Translations under genes and position numbers: made by a program | From: DAOTVD01 sp034437075 | GTDB taxonomy: Bacteria; Chloroflexota; Anaerolineae; Aggregatilineales; J027 | Direction of reading: 5' to 3' | DNA length: 64,000 nt | Assembly (NCBI GenBank): GCA_034437075.1 | Contig: DAOTVD010000266.1 | Span: 1 to 64,000, forward strand | In this document: positions 26,408 to 36,300 of the stretch, piece by piece | How positions within the stretch are numbered: position 1 is the first letter of the stretch | Layout of the letters: each line of letters opens with the position of its first letter | The notes under the pieces: model-generated | Database searches by the model: none | Told to the model about the DNA's origin: nothing | The model's input: only the letters and a program-made list of their open reading frames with translations

Positions 26408-27646
26408 TTGCAGCCCATTCACGAACGCATCTCGCGCAATACCCTAATTTTGCTAACGAGCCAGGCCAGCACAGCGGGCTTGGCCTTTCTGCTGACCGTC
26501 ATCCTGGCGCGGGGGTTGGGGGATGTTGGCCTGGGGCGCTACGCGACGATTATGGCTTGGGTCTTGCCGCTGAGTCTGGTGGCGGATTTTGGGCTGAGCA
26601 CCTGGCTGACGCGCGAAATCGCCGCCCAGCGCGGCCACACCCACGATTATTTGCGCCGGGCCTGGCCCATACGGGCGAGTATCGCGGGGGGGCTAGTCGG
26701 CGGTGTGTGGCTGGGCGCGCCCTGGCTGTTGCCGGGGGCCGGGGATGAACTGCGCCTAGCCGCCCCGCTCATCCTCATCGATACGCTATTCGGGACGTAC
26801 ACCGCTGCATGGCGCGCCTGGGAACGCACTTTCCCGATTTTAGTCCTGAATGCGGGCCTGCTGGCGGCGCAGACGGTCGGGGCGGCGGTGATCATTCACC
26901 AGGGCGGCGGCTTGATGGGCGTAATCGCGGTACTGGTTATCGCTGATGCCGGGCAACTGGCCTGCGCGTGGGTCTGGTGGCGTGTAGAAAAACTCGCGCA
27001 ACCCGGCCCGCGTCGCGTCAATCTGCCGTCTGGGGAGCGCTTGCTACGCGCGGCTTGGCCTTTCGCGGTCGCGGGATTGCTAGGGATGGTGCAACTGCGC
27101 GCCCCGGTGTTGCTGATGCAAGCCTTTCAGCCCGCCGAGGCGGTCGGTTGGTATGCGGGGGCAGCCCGCTTTGCCGAGGCCGCACGCTTGCCCATCATGG
27201 CGCTATTTGGGGCGGTTTTCCCGGCCTTGTCCGCCATCCGCACCGACCGCGCGAGCCAACAACTATGGCGGAGGCGTCTGGTGCGCGGGCTCTTGATCTA
27301 TGGCGTGGCGCTGGGTGGCTTGTTTGTCCTATTGGGCGAGCAATTGCTGGGGCTGGCTTTTGGCGCGGCGTTTCGCGCGGGTGGCCCAGCATTGGCGATC
27401 CTGGGCGGGGGGTTGGCCGTGGCGCTGCTGCGCCAGCACGCGATCATTTTTCTATATATCAACGGCTATGAAGCGCGCGTGAACTGGGCCTTGGCGTTGG
27501 GGTTAGGCGTGCAAGTCGTCGCGGGGCTGGTCTGGGTGCCGCTATGGGGAGCAGCAGGGGCGGCGTTAAGCCTCCTGATGGGTGAGGGGGTAATGCTCAT
27601 CTGGCTGCGCGGGTTGCAGCGGCGAGATAGACAGAATGAAGCGTGA
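26408..27646 (+). CDS. Polysaccharide flippase (Wzx/MurJ-like MOP superfamily)
   Basis: A 412-residue integral membrane protein with about 12 hydrophobic helices. The N-terminus ILLTSQASTAGLAFLLTVIL followed by ARGLGDVGLGRYA and the later EAVGWYAGAARFAEAARL pattern is typical of polysaccharide biosynthesis flippases. It should move lipid-linked sugars across the membrane; substrate unknown. Start is TTG at 26408, directly after an in-frame stop; a GGAGG lies 15 bp upstream, rather far. The 3' end overlaps the convergent gene by 81 bp. Confidence 0.85.
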   Translation: MQPIHERISRNTLILLTSQASTAGLAFLLTVILARGLGDVGLGRYATIMAWVLPLSLVADFGLSTWLTREIAAQRGHTHDYLRRAWPIRASIAGGLVGGVWLGAPWLLPGAGDELRLAAPLILIDTLFGTYTAAWRAWERTFPILVLNAGLLAAQTVGAAVIIHQGGGLMGVIAVLVIADAGQLACAWVWWRVEKLAQPGPRRVNLPSGERLLRAAWPFAVAGLLGMVQLRAPVLLMQAFQPAEAVGWYAGAARFAEAARLPIMALFGAVFPALSAIRTDRASQQLWRRRLVRGLLIYGVALGGLFVLLGEQLLGLAFGAAFRAGGPALAILGGGLAVALLRQHAIIFLYINGYEARVNWALALGLGVQVVAGLVWVPLWGAAGAALSLLMGEGVMLIWLRGLQRRDRQNEA

Positions 27647-28138
27647 GCGCGGCGTATAAAACACCCGGTAATGATGGCCGGGCATCAGAGCATCCGCTTC
27701 GCGGGGCCAAGCGCGCAGCCAGGCATCATCTACCACCAGAAACCACAACAGCATATGGCGCGGCGGCATCCACACGGGCACCGGCGGCACACGATAGACC
27801 CACACCGGGCCTTCCGCGCGCACGGGGATTCCTTCGCCCAAGTCCGTCTTCAGATATTGCCAACGATCCCAGGCTTGCAGCGAAACCTGCACCGCCACAA
27901 ACATAATGCCCACCGTCAGAACAATCCAGGTCGCGCTGAGTTGGCCATTCAGCAGAAAATACACCAGTCCGATACTCATCAAAACCGCCAGCCCCCAACT
28001 AAGGCCCACCCCCCAGCGCATACGGGTGCGTAACTCGCGCCACAAGCGCGCCGCCTGATAATCCGTGATGCGGCCATCCAGGTTGGCGTGGTAGTCACTT
28101 TCGCTAAAGCGGAACACGTACTCCAAGCGCTGGGCCAT
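27566..28138 (-). CDS. Two-helix membrane protein, YcxB-like, unknown function
   Basis: A 190-residue protein. A polar N-terminal segment (YVFRFSESDYHANLDGRI) precedes two membrane helices (about 42-62 and 66-86) and a C-terminal beta-rich domain with HMLLWFLVVDDAWLRAWPR. The shape resembles YcxB-type proteins. It starts 3 bp after the stop of the radical SAM gene, so the two are probably translated together. Its last 81 bp overlap the flippase gene on the other strand. No function can be assigned. Confidence 0.7.
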   Translation of the reverse strand: MAQRLEYVFRFSESDYHANLDGRITDYQAARLWRELRTRMRWGVGLSWGLAVLMSIGLVYFLLNGQLSATWIVLTVGIMFVAVQVSLQAWDRWQYLKTDLGEGIPVRAEGPVWVYRVPPVPVWMPPRHMLLWFLVVDDAWLRAWPREADALMPGHHYRVFYTPRSRFILSISPLQPAQPDEHYPLTHQEA

Positions 28139-28141
28139 GGC

Positions 28142-29626
28142 CTAAAAGCCTGTTGTTTCGGGGCGCCGATAGTGCACCAGGCGTTGCAAAGCCTTGAGTT
28201 CATACGGCCAGGCGTACCAGCCCAGTTGATAGCGCCAGCCAGAAAGCCCTTTCAGCAAGGTGCGCATACTGCCTTGCAGCCGAATATCGGTCACGGTTGG
28301 GTAATAGGCATTCACAACCGCTTCGAAATCGCGGACTTTGCGCCGCGCGGCGTCCTTGAAGTAGGGCAAATCGGGGTCGCGCCGATGGGCGAAAGCTTCC
28401 CATTCATCGCTGGCCCATTCGTCTAGCGTCTGTGGGAACCGAAAGCCGAGTTCTTGCGCAACCTTGAGTAGTTCGCTGCGGTCGTGTGGCACGGGTGTAT
28501 AGATATACAGAATTAGTTCGGTGGCCGGGTTCACGCGCTTGACGCGCCGGATAAAGCGAATCGTATCGTCAATATCTTGCATGGGGTCGGGCGGGTTGCC
28601 CATCACGAATGAGAATTCTGGCACGATGCCTACTTCGCGCATTTTGGCCGCCATGGCGACGGTTTTATCCGTGGAGGACTTGCCGCCTTTGTTCATGCGT
28701 TTGAGCATCTCGTCGGAGCCTGTTTCCGCGCCCATGAAAATCATCTGGCAGCCAGAGCGCTTCAGCTTGGCCCAGGTGGCATCGCTGTAGGTGCTCAGCT
28801 TGTCGATGCGCCCCAGCGCCCACCAGCGGATATTCAGCGGCGTCAGGCGCTCGGCAATTTCGGCGGCGCGGTCTTCCTGGATGAAAAAATCCATGTCGTG
28901 GAATTCCAACGCATCGGCGCCGTAATGCTCCACCAGCAACCGCGCGACCGTTTCGACCCGTTCGGGCGATTCGGGTAACCAGCGCTGGTTCACCAGCTTC
29001 ACGACCGCACAAAAATTGCACGCGAACGGGCACCCGAAGCTGGTATGGTGGGAGAGCACGCGCTCACCCAGGTAACTTTGGCCTCGGTAGGGCAAAACAT
29101 CGTCCAGGGCCTCGTAGGGCCACAGCGGCAGGTCATCCAGCGGGACGAGCGGCGCGCGCGGATTGGTGCGGATCGTCTCGCCATCGCGCCACACCAGGCT
29201 GGGGATATCCGCCGGGCTGCCGCCCTTGTGCAGCATCTCCACAAAACGCTGGAACGCGATTTCGCCTTGGCCTTCGATGACGTAATCGACATAGTTGCTA
29301 CGCAAACAGACATCGCCATGGTGGGTCGGGAAATATCCCCCCCAGAGGATGGTCAAAGCCGGATGCGTGGCTTTCACGCGCTGGCAGACGTCAATCGCCT
29401 GGCGAAGTTGTGGGCCGGGCATGATCGTCACGGCCAACAGGCGCGCGCCTGTCGCACGGGCACGCTCTATGATGTGCGTGGCGGGGTCGTCAATCAGATT
29501 ACCGTCGATAAATTCAAGCGCGTAATCGCTGGCGATGGTCGAGCCAATCGCGAGCAAGGACATGGGCAAACGTTGCTTGCCTGGGGATGTGCTGAGCGGG
29601 TTGTATAAGAGGACAGTATGAGGCAT
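28142..29626 (-). CDS. B12-binding-type radical SAM protein
   Basis: A 494-residue enzyme. Residues 1-135 form a cobalamin-binding-like Rossmann domain (LLAVTIMPGPQLRQA, ILWGGYFPTHH) but the usual DxHxxG is not seen. The radical SAM domain has C199xxxC203xxC206 in the context SFGCPFACNFC for the [4Fe-4S] cluster, followed by EFHDMDFF and FMGAETGS, which are typical of this class (MiaB/BchE-like). The C-terminal 90 residues are specific. The reaction is unknown; family members methylate, ring-close or modify lipids. The gene is divergent from the T-box operon. Confidence 0.9.
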   Translation of the reverse strand: MPHTVLLYNPLSTSPGKQRLPMSLLAIGSTIASDYALEFIDGNLIDDPATHIIERARATGARLLAVTIMPGPQLRQAIDVCQRVKATHPALTILWGGYFPTHHGDVCLRSNYVDYVIEGQGEIAFQRFVEMLHKGGSPADIPSLVWRDGETIRTNPRAPLVPLDDLPLWPYEALDDVLPYRGQSYLGERVLSHHTSFGCPFACNFCAVVKLVNQRWLPESPERVETVARLLVEHYGADALEFHDMDFFIQEDRAAEIAERLTPLNIRWWALGRIDKLSTYSDATWAKLKRSGCQMIFMGAETGSDEMLKRMNKGGKSSTDKTVAMAAKMREVGIVPEFSFVMGNPPDPMQDIDDTIRFIRRVKRVNPATELILYIYTPVPHDRSELLKVAQELGFRFPQTLDEWASDEWEAFAHRRDPDLPYFKDAARRKVRDFEAVVNAYYPTVTDIRLQGSMRTLLKGLSGWRYQLGWYAWPYELKALQRLVHYRRPETTGF

Positions 29627-29704
29627 GGTGCCGCTTTCTTGAGGACAATTGTTGCGTTAGTGTCAGTATATCATACGCAGCGGGGTACTTTGGTCGCCAA
29701 GTGC

Positions 29705-29733
29705 TTGACCCCCCCCAGGGGCTATGGTATGCT
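29705..29733 (+). promoter_or_regulatory. Promoter of the T-box/ileS operon
   Basis: A TTGACC -35 box (29705-29710) and a TATGCT -10 box (29728-29733) are spaced 17 bp, predicting transcription from about 29740, right at the start of the T-box leader. Confidence 0.6.
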
Positions 29734-29739
29734 CCCAGC

Positions 29740-30030
29740 ATCAATTACCATGATAGGTTATGATAGAGCCAGTAGGCAGTTGCCCTGAACGCCCAGCGAG
29801 CCGGGGATGGTGCAAGCCCGGACGACCTCAACACTGCCGAATATCACTCTGGAGCCGTGAGCAGAACCGCCTGTCGATACGACGAGCGTAGTAGACCTCG
29901 CCGGGATGCGCCCGCTACCGCGCAAAACGAAGTGCCCAGCATCCGCTCTGATGATGCTGTGGAATGCAGGGTGGTACCGCGTGAGCCGTCGCTCTCGTCC
30001 CTCGATCTGATGGACGCAGGGCGTTTTTTT
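29740..30030 (+). promoter_or_regulatory. T-box riboswitch leader, isoleucine specifier
   Basis: A complete T-box leader. Stem I has a loop-E pair (AGTA at 29771-29774 opposite GAA at 29839-29841), a GGCAGT/ACTGCC stem, a distal CCGGG/CCCGG arm with GATGGTG, and a specifier loop where ATC (29843-29845, Ile) follows GAAT. The antiterminator contains the T-box consensus AGGGTGGTACCGCG (29968-29981). A terminator follows. Uncharged tRNA-Ile would stabilise antitermination. The aminoacyl synthetase gene ileS is about 3.3 kb downstream in the same tight operon, which supports the Ile reading. TAT (Tyr) overlaps the specifier by frame but has no support from context. Confidence 0.93.
29990..30030 (+). 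terminator. T-box attenuation terminator
   Basis: A stem formed by CGCTCT-CGTCC and GGACG-C-AGGGCG (one bulged C) is followed by seven T. It lies just after the T-box sequence, whose pairing with tRNA would compete with it, and before the GNAT gene start. Confidence 0.85.
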
Positions 30031-30069
30031 ATGCCTATTCGCAAATCATATGACCTGAACGGAGTCATT

Positions 30070-30561
30070 ATGTCTTTTGATGTGCGTGATGCAACCGAAA
30101 CCGACCTGCCCGAACTGCTGCGCTTGCGCGCCGAACGGCAAGACGAATACCTGGCCCATGAACCGCGTATGCCCAGCCATGCCAAGAGCGCCGACACTTG
30201 GGGCGCAGCCCTAGCCGAGTGGTTGGCTCGCGAAGATTGCCGCGTGGTGGTCGCCGCACGTGGCGAGGGCCTCATCGGGTATATGATCGGCTGGGCGTGG
30301 CAACAACCGCCCTTTGTGGGCGATGGTCCGCTGGGCCTCATCAGCGAAATGTCGGTGGATGGCCACTGCAAACAGGGCGGCGTAGGCCGCGCGTTGTTCA
30401 GCGCCCTGGCCGATTGGTTCCGCGCGCAGGGCATCACCGCCATCGAAGCCCGCGCGCCCCACCGCCACCCGATTGAACAAGCCTTCTGGCGCGCCAGCGG
30501 GGCCGAAGGCTTCGTGTCGCATTTTTACGTAGCATTAGCAGACCCACCTCAGGAGCCCTGA
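30070..30561 (+). CDS. GNAT-family acetyltransferase
   Basis: A 163-residue protein. The N-terminus VRDATETDLPELLRLR and the acetyl-CoA motif QGGVGRALF (102-110) with following GITAIEARA identify a Gcn5-type N-acetyltransferase; the substrate is unknown. The ATG at 30070 follows ACGGAG; an in-frame ATG at 30031 directly after the terminator is the alternative. First gene of the T-box operon, 5 bp before the next gene, so its expression should rise on isoleucine starvation. Confidence 0.88.
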   Translation: MSFDVRDATETDLPELLRLRAERQDEYLAHEPRMPSHAKSADTWGAALAEWLAREDCRVVVAARGEGLIGYMIGWAWQQPPFVGDGPLGLISEMSVDGHCKQGGVGRALFSALADWFRAQGITAIEARAPHRHPIEQAFWRASGAEGFVSHFYVALADPPQEP

Positions 30562-30566
30562 CGCCC

Positions 30567-31562
30567 ATGCTAAAAGCGTTTCGTGAATGGCTGGGGCCCA
30601 CCCGCCTGCGCGGGCTCGTCGGGCTGTTGATTGTCACTGGGCTGACCAGCACGCTATTGCAAATTGTGGCCAGGGATGAAGCCTGGACGACCAGCGCGCA
30701 GACCGGGTTGGTGCTCCTGTTTTTGGGCGGGGCGTTCGTCATTTTCGCGGGCGCGATGCAGCCCGCGCCGCGCGCTCGGCTGGCCTTTACGGTACTTCCT
30801 GCCTTGGGCGCGTTGCTCATAGGGGCGTTGCTGCCGGGGCTATTGCCGCTATTTATGGGAATCGCGCTGGGGTGGCTGTTCGCTGCCCAGTTGCTGATGC
30901 GTAGCCCGGAAAATCGCGAATATAAACAGGCGATCAAGGCCATGCGCAAAAAAGATTATGCCAAAGCCATTGCGCAAATGAGCGCGCTCATCCAGCGCGA
31001 GCCCAAAGACGCCGCGCATTATGGCTTTCGCGCGCAGCTTTACCGCCTGGATGGGCAGCTTAAGCGCGCACGCCGAGACTACGAAAAAGTGATGCAGCTA
31101 GAGCCGGATTCTAGCCTGGGTGCCAATGGACTAGCCGACCTAGCGCTAGAAAAAGGCAATCTATCCGAGGCGCGCGAGTGGGCCGAAAAAGCCTACCGCG
31201 CCGCGCCCGACGATTGGGTGGCGGGCTATAACCTGGGGATGATCTTGGAACGGCAAGGTGAATATGGCCCAGCGATCAAATATCTGGATGCGGCCCTGGG
31301 CCAGGACATCCCCGAAAGCCGGCATCGGTTGCTGGCCAAACTTTGGCTAGCGCGTGCCCATCACCAAAACGGCGCACACCGGAACGCCCGCGAAGCCGCC
31401 GAGGGTCTGCGTGCGGAAAAACGCGGCCTGCGCGAATGGGAAATCATCCTGGATAGCGAAGAAGGCACGCCCCTACGCGCGCAATTTCAGCAAGATATCC
31501 GCCTGGCCAAAGCCATCCTGGCCGGACGAGAGGCCAGCGATGTCTTTGCTGCTGAAGGATAA
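30567..31562 (+). CDS. Membrane-anchored TPR protein 1
   Basis: A 331-residue protein with three or four N-terminal membrane helices (about 14-34, 45-63, 72-110) and then TPR repeats (about 118-300), for example AKAIAQMSALIQREPKDAAH and EYGPAIKYLDAAL. It is likely a membrane-held protein-interaction scaffold. Its 3' end overlaps the next TPR gene by 23 bp. No known partner; its place in an Ile-regulated operon is unexplained. Confidence 0.8.
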   Translation: MLKAFREWLGPTRLRGLVGLLIVTGLTSTLLQIVARDEAWTTSAQTGLVLLFLGGAFVIFAGAMQPAPRARLAFTVLPALGALLIGALLPGLLPLFMGIALGWLFAAQLLMRSPENREYKQAIKAMRKKDYAKAIAQMSALIQREPKDAAHYGFRAQLYRLDGQLKRARRDYEKVMQLEPDSSLGANGLADLALEKGNLSEAREWAEKAYRAAPDDWVAGYNLGMILERQGEYGPAIKYLDAALGQDIPESRHRLLAKLWLARAHHQNGAHRNAREAAEGLRAEKRGLREWEIILDSEEGTPLRAQFQQDIRLAKAILAGREASDVFAAEG

Positions 31563-32316
31563 GCGCGTCCGCGCGGCCCTGGCGCTCGCCGTGCTGGAAT
31601 GGCTCGTGGTGGGCGGATTGGTCGTGCGCTTCGGGGGCGATCAACTGCTGGCGGCGGGCATCGTGCTAGTGGTGGCCACCTGGTTGCAGATGGGCATCTT
31701 ATTCGGCGGACGGGGCACGCGCGGCCCGTTGCGCCAGGCACAGGCGGCCTTCAGGCAAGGCAATTACGCTCAGGCGGCCCAACTTTTGGAAGGCACGGCG
31801 GATAATGTGCCGGGCCAAACCCTCTTGGGCAACACCTATCGCCAGCAAAACCGCCTGGCCGAGAGCGAAGCCACCCTACGCGCTGCTGTGCAACGCGCGC
31901 CGCAAGACGCCTTTCCGCTCTATGGATTGGGGCGGACGTTGCTGGCGCAGGGGAACTACGCCGAAGCCGCCGAGTATATCAACCGTGCCTTAGACCACGG
32001 TGGCCGCCAGGCGATTCGCTGTGAACTAGCCCTGGCCCATTACCTGAACAATACCCCCGACGCCGCATTAGTGGCTGCTCAGAAGACCAGCCGCGCGCTG
32101 GGTTTAGAACCGTATCGGATATTGATGGTGAACTATTTGCTCTATCGCTTGGCGGATGATGCACGCGCCCCCGTCATCATCGCACGTACGCAAACGGGGC
32201 TTGGTTATTGGCGTGCGGAAGCCGAACGCTTCGCCAACACCCCTTATGGTGGGGGGTTAGTCTCGGAAATCGGCATCTTGGAAAAGCTCATTCACGAGGA
32301 GTTACCGGCTTCATGA
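31540..32316 (+). CDS. Membrane-anchored TPR protein 2
   Basis: A 258-residue protein with two N-terminal membrane helices (about 13-28 and 35-55), then TPR repeats (QAAFRQGNYAQAAQLLEGTA, TLLAQGNYAEAAEYINRAL). Its domain order is the same as TPR protein 1, so the two may be diverged copies. ATG at 31540 follows GAGAGG inside the end of the previous gene. Its stop overlaps the next start (ATGA), which suggests translational coupling. Confidence 0.8.
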   Translation: MSLLLKDKRVRAALALAVLEWLVVGGLVVRFGGDQLLAAGIVLVVATWLQMGILFGGRGTRGPLRQAQAAFRQGNYAQAAQLLEGTADNVPGQTLLGNTYRQQNRLAESEATLRAAVQRAPQDAFPLYGLGRTLLAQGNYAEAAEYINRALDHGGRQAIRCELALAHYLNNTPDAALVAAQKTSRALGLEPYRILMVNYLLYRLADDARAPVIIARTQTGLGYWRAEAERFANTPYGGGLVSEIGILEKLIHEELPAS

Positions 32317-32822
32317 AAAACTTGAGCTGGAATTTGCGCATTGCCATTGGCGGTGTCGTTCTGATTATCTTATCAGTTGGCGGGTTTTTCGCTTGGTATA
32401 GTGTATCTCAGGGGGCGTACGATGGCCCAGCGGAGTACACTCCGTACCCCAATGTAGAACCCATTGCCGCCGAAGAAACCGAGGGTCGGACTTTCTATCG
32501 CTTTATCGCGCCGGACGATCACCAGGCGGTGCAAGCTTTTTTTGCCGAACAAGGTTTCGAATGCCAGGCGTTTAACGGCAATGTGCAAGAAGGCCCCACT
32601 ATCCGCCAAAATGTGTTCGTGCGCGCGACCTGTCTTTTGGAGCGCATCCATCCCTTGGGCTTTCAGCAAACCGTCCAGGTGAGCATCCAACCGGAGCGCA
32701 CCGCCCTGGAATACGAGAACAATAATCCGCAGGCGGCCATCGTTGGCGGGGGTATCCCCACCGGGCGCACCTTCATCACAGAACAAAGTACCTGGGACAC
32801 CAGCGGCCTTTTTGGAGGATAA
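32313..32822 (+). CDS. Single-pass membrane protein of unknown function
   Basis: A 169-residue protein with one N-terminal helix (about 8-30) and an outside domain with two Cys (GFECQAF and RATCLLER). Preceded by GAGGAG; overlaps the upstream stop by 4 bp. No recognised family. The same form (one helix, small extracytoplasmic domain) as the next gene. Predicted lipoprotein box absent. Confidence 0.72.
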   Translation: MKNLSWNLRIAIGGVVLIILSVGGFFAWYSVSQGAYDGPAEYTPYPNVEPIAAEETEGRTFYRFIAPDDHQAVQAFFAEQGFECQAFNGNVQEGPTIRQNVFVRATCLLERIHPLGFQQTVQVSIQPERTALEYENNNPQAAIVGGGIPTGRTFITEQSTWDTSGLFGG

Positions 32823-32826
32823 CCCC

Positions 32827-33345
32827 ATGACGCATTCGGAAAATACAACGCCTGTGGATGTCAAGCCGCGCCCCGCGCGCGATGTAGGAGTTCAGATTCC
32901 GCTATGGTTGGCTCTGGTGGCGATGCTCGTGGCGATCATTATCGCCGCGCTGATCGCCTTGCAGCTTTTCGGGCCGTTGGTCAGCCTGGTGTTGCCCATT
33001 ACGGCAGAAGTGCCCGTGCCACCCGGTAGCACAGAGCGCGAGTATATCGACACTTCGCGCACGAGTGACGGTGAATGGCTGTACGGAAGCGACCTGGATG
33101 CGTGCCAGGTGGCGCGGTTTTACATAGACGAAACCGACAGCACATGCAACTTTACGCCATATGCTTGCATCACCAACGATGCAGGCGAATTTGTGGAATC
33201 CAACCCGGCAAACACGGGCACGGTGGCTATCTGCCGAGGGCAAGAAGAAGGGATTGTCGACAGCTTTGCCTGGGAAGTGTATATCAGCAGCCGGGGCGGG
33301 GAATACGAAACCCTCTTTCGGGCCTATCTTTACAGCGAAAGGTAA
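32827..33345 (+). CDS. Second single-pass membrane protein of unknown function
   Basis: A 172-residue protein: polar N-terminus, one helix (about 24-52) and an outside domain with four Cys (DACQVARFY, TCNF, YACIT, ICRGQ) that could form disulfides. GGAGGA lies before the ATG. Four bp after the previous gene and 33 bp before ileS. No family recognised. Confidence 0.72.
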   Translation: MTHSENTTPVDVKPRPARDVGVQIPLWLALVAMLVAIIIAALIALQLFGPLVSLVLPITAEVPVPPGSTEREYIDTSRTSDGEWLYGSDLDACQVARFYIDETDSTCNFTPYACITNDAGEFVESNPANTGTVAICRGQEEGIVDSFAWEVYISSRGGEYETLFRAYLYSER

Positions 33346-33378
33346 ACCATGAACCATCCGAAGCAGCAAGGAGAGCGT

Positions 33379-36300
33379 ATGTTCAAAGCAGTCAATTCAC
33401 AGGTAGACATCCCAGCTACCGAAAAAGAAATCCTGGATTATTGGCGCGCGCAGAATATTTTTCAGCGCTCGATGGATGAACGCCAGGGCAACCCTAGTTA
33501 TGTTTTCTACGAAGGCCCGCCCACGGCCAATGGGCGCCCCGGCAGCCATCATCTGATCTCGCGCGCCTTTAAGGATATGTTCCCGCGTTACCACACCATG
33601 CGCGGGCGCTATGTGCTGCGCAAAGGCGGCTGGGATACGCACGGCTTGCCCGTGGAGATCGAAGTCCAGAAGCAATTGGGCATCGAGTTTAAGCACGAGG
33701 TCGAAGAAACGGTCGGCATCGCCAAATTCAACGAGATGTGTAAAGAAAGCGTCTTCAAATACATCCAAGAATGGGAAGATTTCACCGAGCGCATCGCCTT
33801 CTGGGTGAGCCTAGACGACGCCTATGTGACCTATCATAACGAGTACATCCAGAGCGTGTGGTGGATTTTGAAAAAATTGTGGGATAAGGGCCTGATATAT
33901 CAGGGCTATAAGGTCGTGCCCTATTGCCCGGTGTGCGGCACGCCCCTAAGCAGCCATGAAGTCTCGCTAGGCTACGAAGAAGTTGATGATCCGAGCGCCT
34001 ATGTGCGCTTTAAGGTCAAAGGCATCGAGGACACGTATTTTCTAGCCTGGACGACCACGCCCTGGACCCTGCCGGGCAATGTGGCGCTGGCCGTCGGCCC
34101 GCAGATCGAATACGTGCTGGCCGAGGGTCGGCAATCCGCCGACGCGCCTACCGAGCGCGTTTATGTGGCGAAAAGCCTAGTCGAAGCCGTGTTACAAAAA
34201 CACAGCGCCGACGATGGCGGCTACGAGATCATCGAAACACTGAAAGGCACCGACCTAATCGGCATGCATTACGAGCCGCTGTATAGCTATTTGCCTGTCG
34301 AGGGCGATTATGCGTATGTCACGGGCGGGGATTTTGTCTCGTTGGAAGACGGCACAGGCATTGTGCATATGGCGCCGGCCTTCGGCGCGGATGATATGGA
34401 AATCGGCCAGCGCGAAGGCTTGCCCGTGCTGGTGACGGTGAACGAGCAAGGCAAATTCATCCCCGAAGTAGAAATCGTGGCGGGGCTGTGGTTCAAAGAC
34501 GCCGATAAGATCATCCGGCGCGACCTGCGCGACCGCAATTTGATGTTCCACGAGCAAAATTATCTGCATAACTACCCGCACTGTTGGCGCAGCAAAAATC
34601 CGCTGATGTACTACGCGCGCGATACCTGGTACATCCGCACCACGGAATATCGCGATAAGCTGGTGGAACTGAACAACACCATCAAATGGGTGCCCGATCA
34701 TGTGCGCACGGGCCGTTTTGGCAGATGGTTGGAAGACGTCAAAGATTGGGCGCTGGGCCGCGAACGCTTCTGGGGGACGCCCTTACCCGTGTGGGTGTGT
34801 GATAATCCCGAGATCGAGCACAGCGTATGCATCGGCAGCGTCGCAGAACTGGAAGAATACACCGGGCGCGACCTGAGCGAATTGGATTTGCACCGCCCAT
34901 ACGTGGATGACATCACCTGGGGAGTCGAAATCGACGGCAAAAAAGGCACCATGCGCCGCGTGCCCGAAGTCATTGATGTGTGGTTCGACAGCGGCGCGAT
35001 GCCTTTCGCCCAATGGGGGTATCCGTTTGATAACCAGCAGCAATTCGAGGCCCAATACCCCGCCGATTACATCTGCGAAGCCGTGGATCAAACGCGCGGC
35101 TGGTTTTATAGCCTGCACGCGATTTCGACATTGCTCGAAGAAAGCGTCGCCTATAAAAATGTCATCTGTTTGGGGCATATCCTGGGCGCGGATGGCAAGA
35201 AGATGTCCAAGAGCCGCCCCGAAACCTTCGTCGCGCCCTGGGATATCCTGGATCAATACGGCGCGGATGCCTTCCGCTGGTATATGTATGTCTCGGCCCC
35301 GCCGGGCGAGGCGCGCGTGCTGGCGCTGGATAAGGTCGGCGATGTGGTGCGCAGTTTTTACCTCACGCTATGGAACGTCTTTAGCTTTTTTACGACTTAC
35401 GCCGAGTTGGATGGCTTCGACCCGCACGCCGCACAAGTTCCGCTGACCGAGCGTGACGCGCTCGACCGCTGGGTGCTGGGTGAACTCAATATCCTGGTGG
35501 AAAAAGTCACGGCGGCGTTTGACGATTACGACGCCACCAACGCCACCCGCCCCATCGAAACCTTCGTGGATGACCTGAGCAATTGGTATCTGCGGCGCTC
35601 GCGGCGGCGTTTCTGGCGCACGGATAACGATCAAGACAAGCGCGCGGCCTATCAGACGCTTTACGAATGCCTGGTGACGGTCGCGAAGCTCATCGCGCCG
35701 ACTATGCCCTTCCTGGCGGATAAGCTCTATTTGGGGCTGGTGCGCGATGTAGACCCGAACGCGCCTGATAGCGTCCACCTGACCGACTGGCCGACCGCCG
35801 ACCCTGGTCGCGTGGATGATACGCTGGTGGAGGAAATGCGCCTGGCCAAGCGTTTGGTCAGCCTGGGGCATTCGGCGCGTAATGCCAGCGGCGTGCGCGT
35901 GCGCCAGCCCTTGGCCGAAGCCGCGTTTGGCGTGCCCAGCACCCACGACGCGGATGTGGTGCGGCGCATGCAAGACCTCATCGCGGAAGAACTGAACGTT
36001 AAAGCCGTGAAGGTGCTGGAAGCGACCGAAGGCCTGGTGGAATATAAGCTAAAACCCGTGGATGCACTGGGGCGCCAACTGCGCGGGGATTTTCCCGCTG
36101 TGCGTAACGCCCTCGTCAATGCTGACCCGGCCCAGGTTGCGGCGTGGGGCAAGCGCTTGATGAGCGGCGAGAAGATCAGCGTAGCCGCCAACGGCAAAAG
36201 CTTTGACCTCGGCCTGGATGAGATCGTGGTGCAGCAGACCGGCGCCGAGGGCTATGCCGTGGCCGAAAACGCCGGGTATTTGGCCGCGTTGCAAACTGAG

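Noticed and set aside
29857..30069. Upstream extension of the GNAT gene
   Set aside because: This region is the T-box leader; the terminator and the AGGGTGGTACCGCG motif lie inside it, and the better ribosome site is at 30070.
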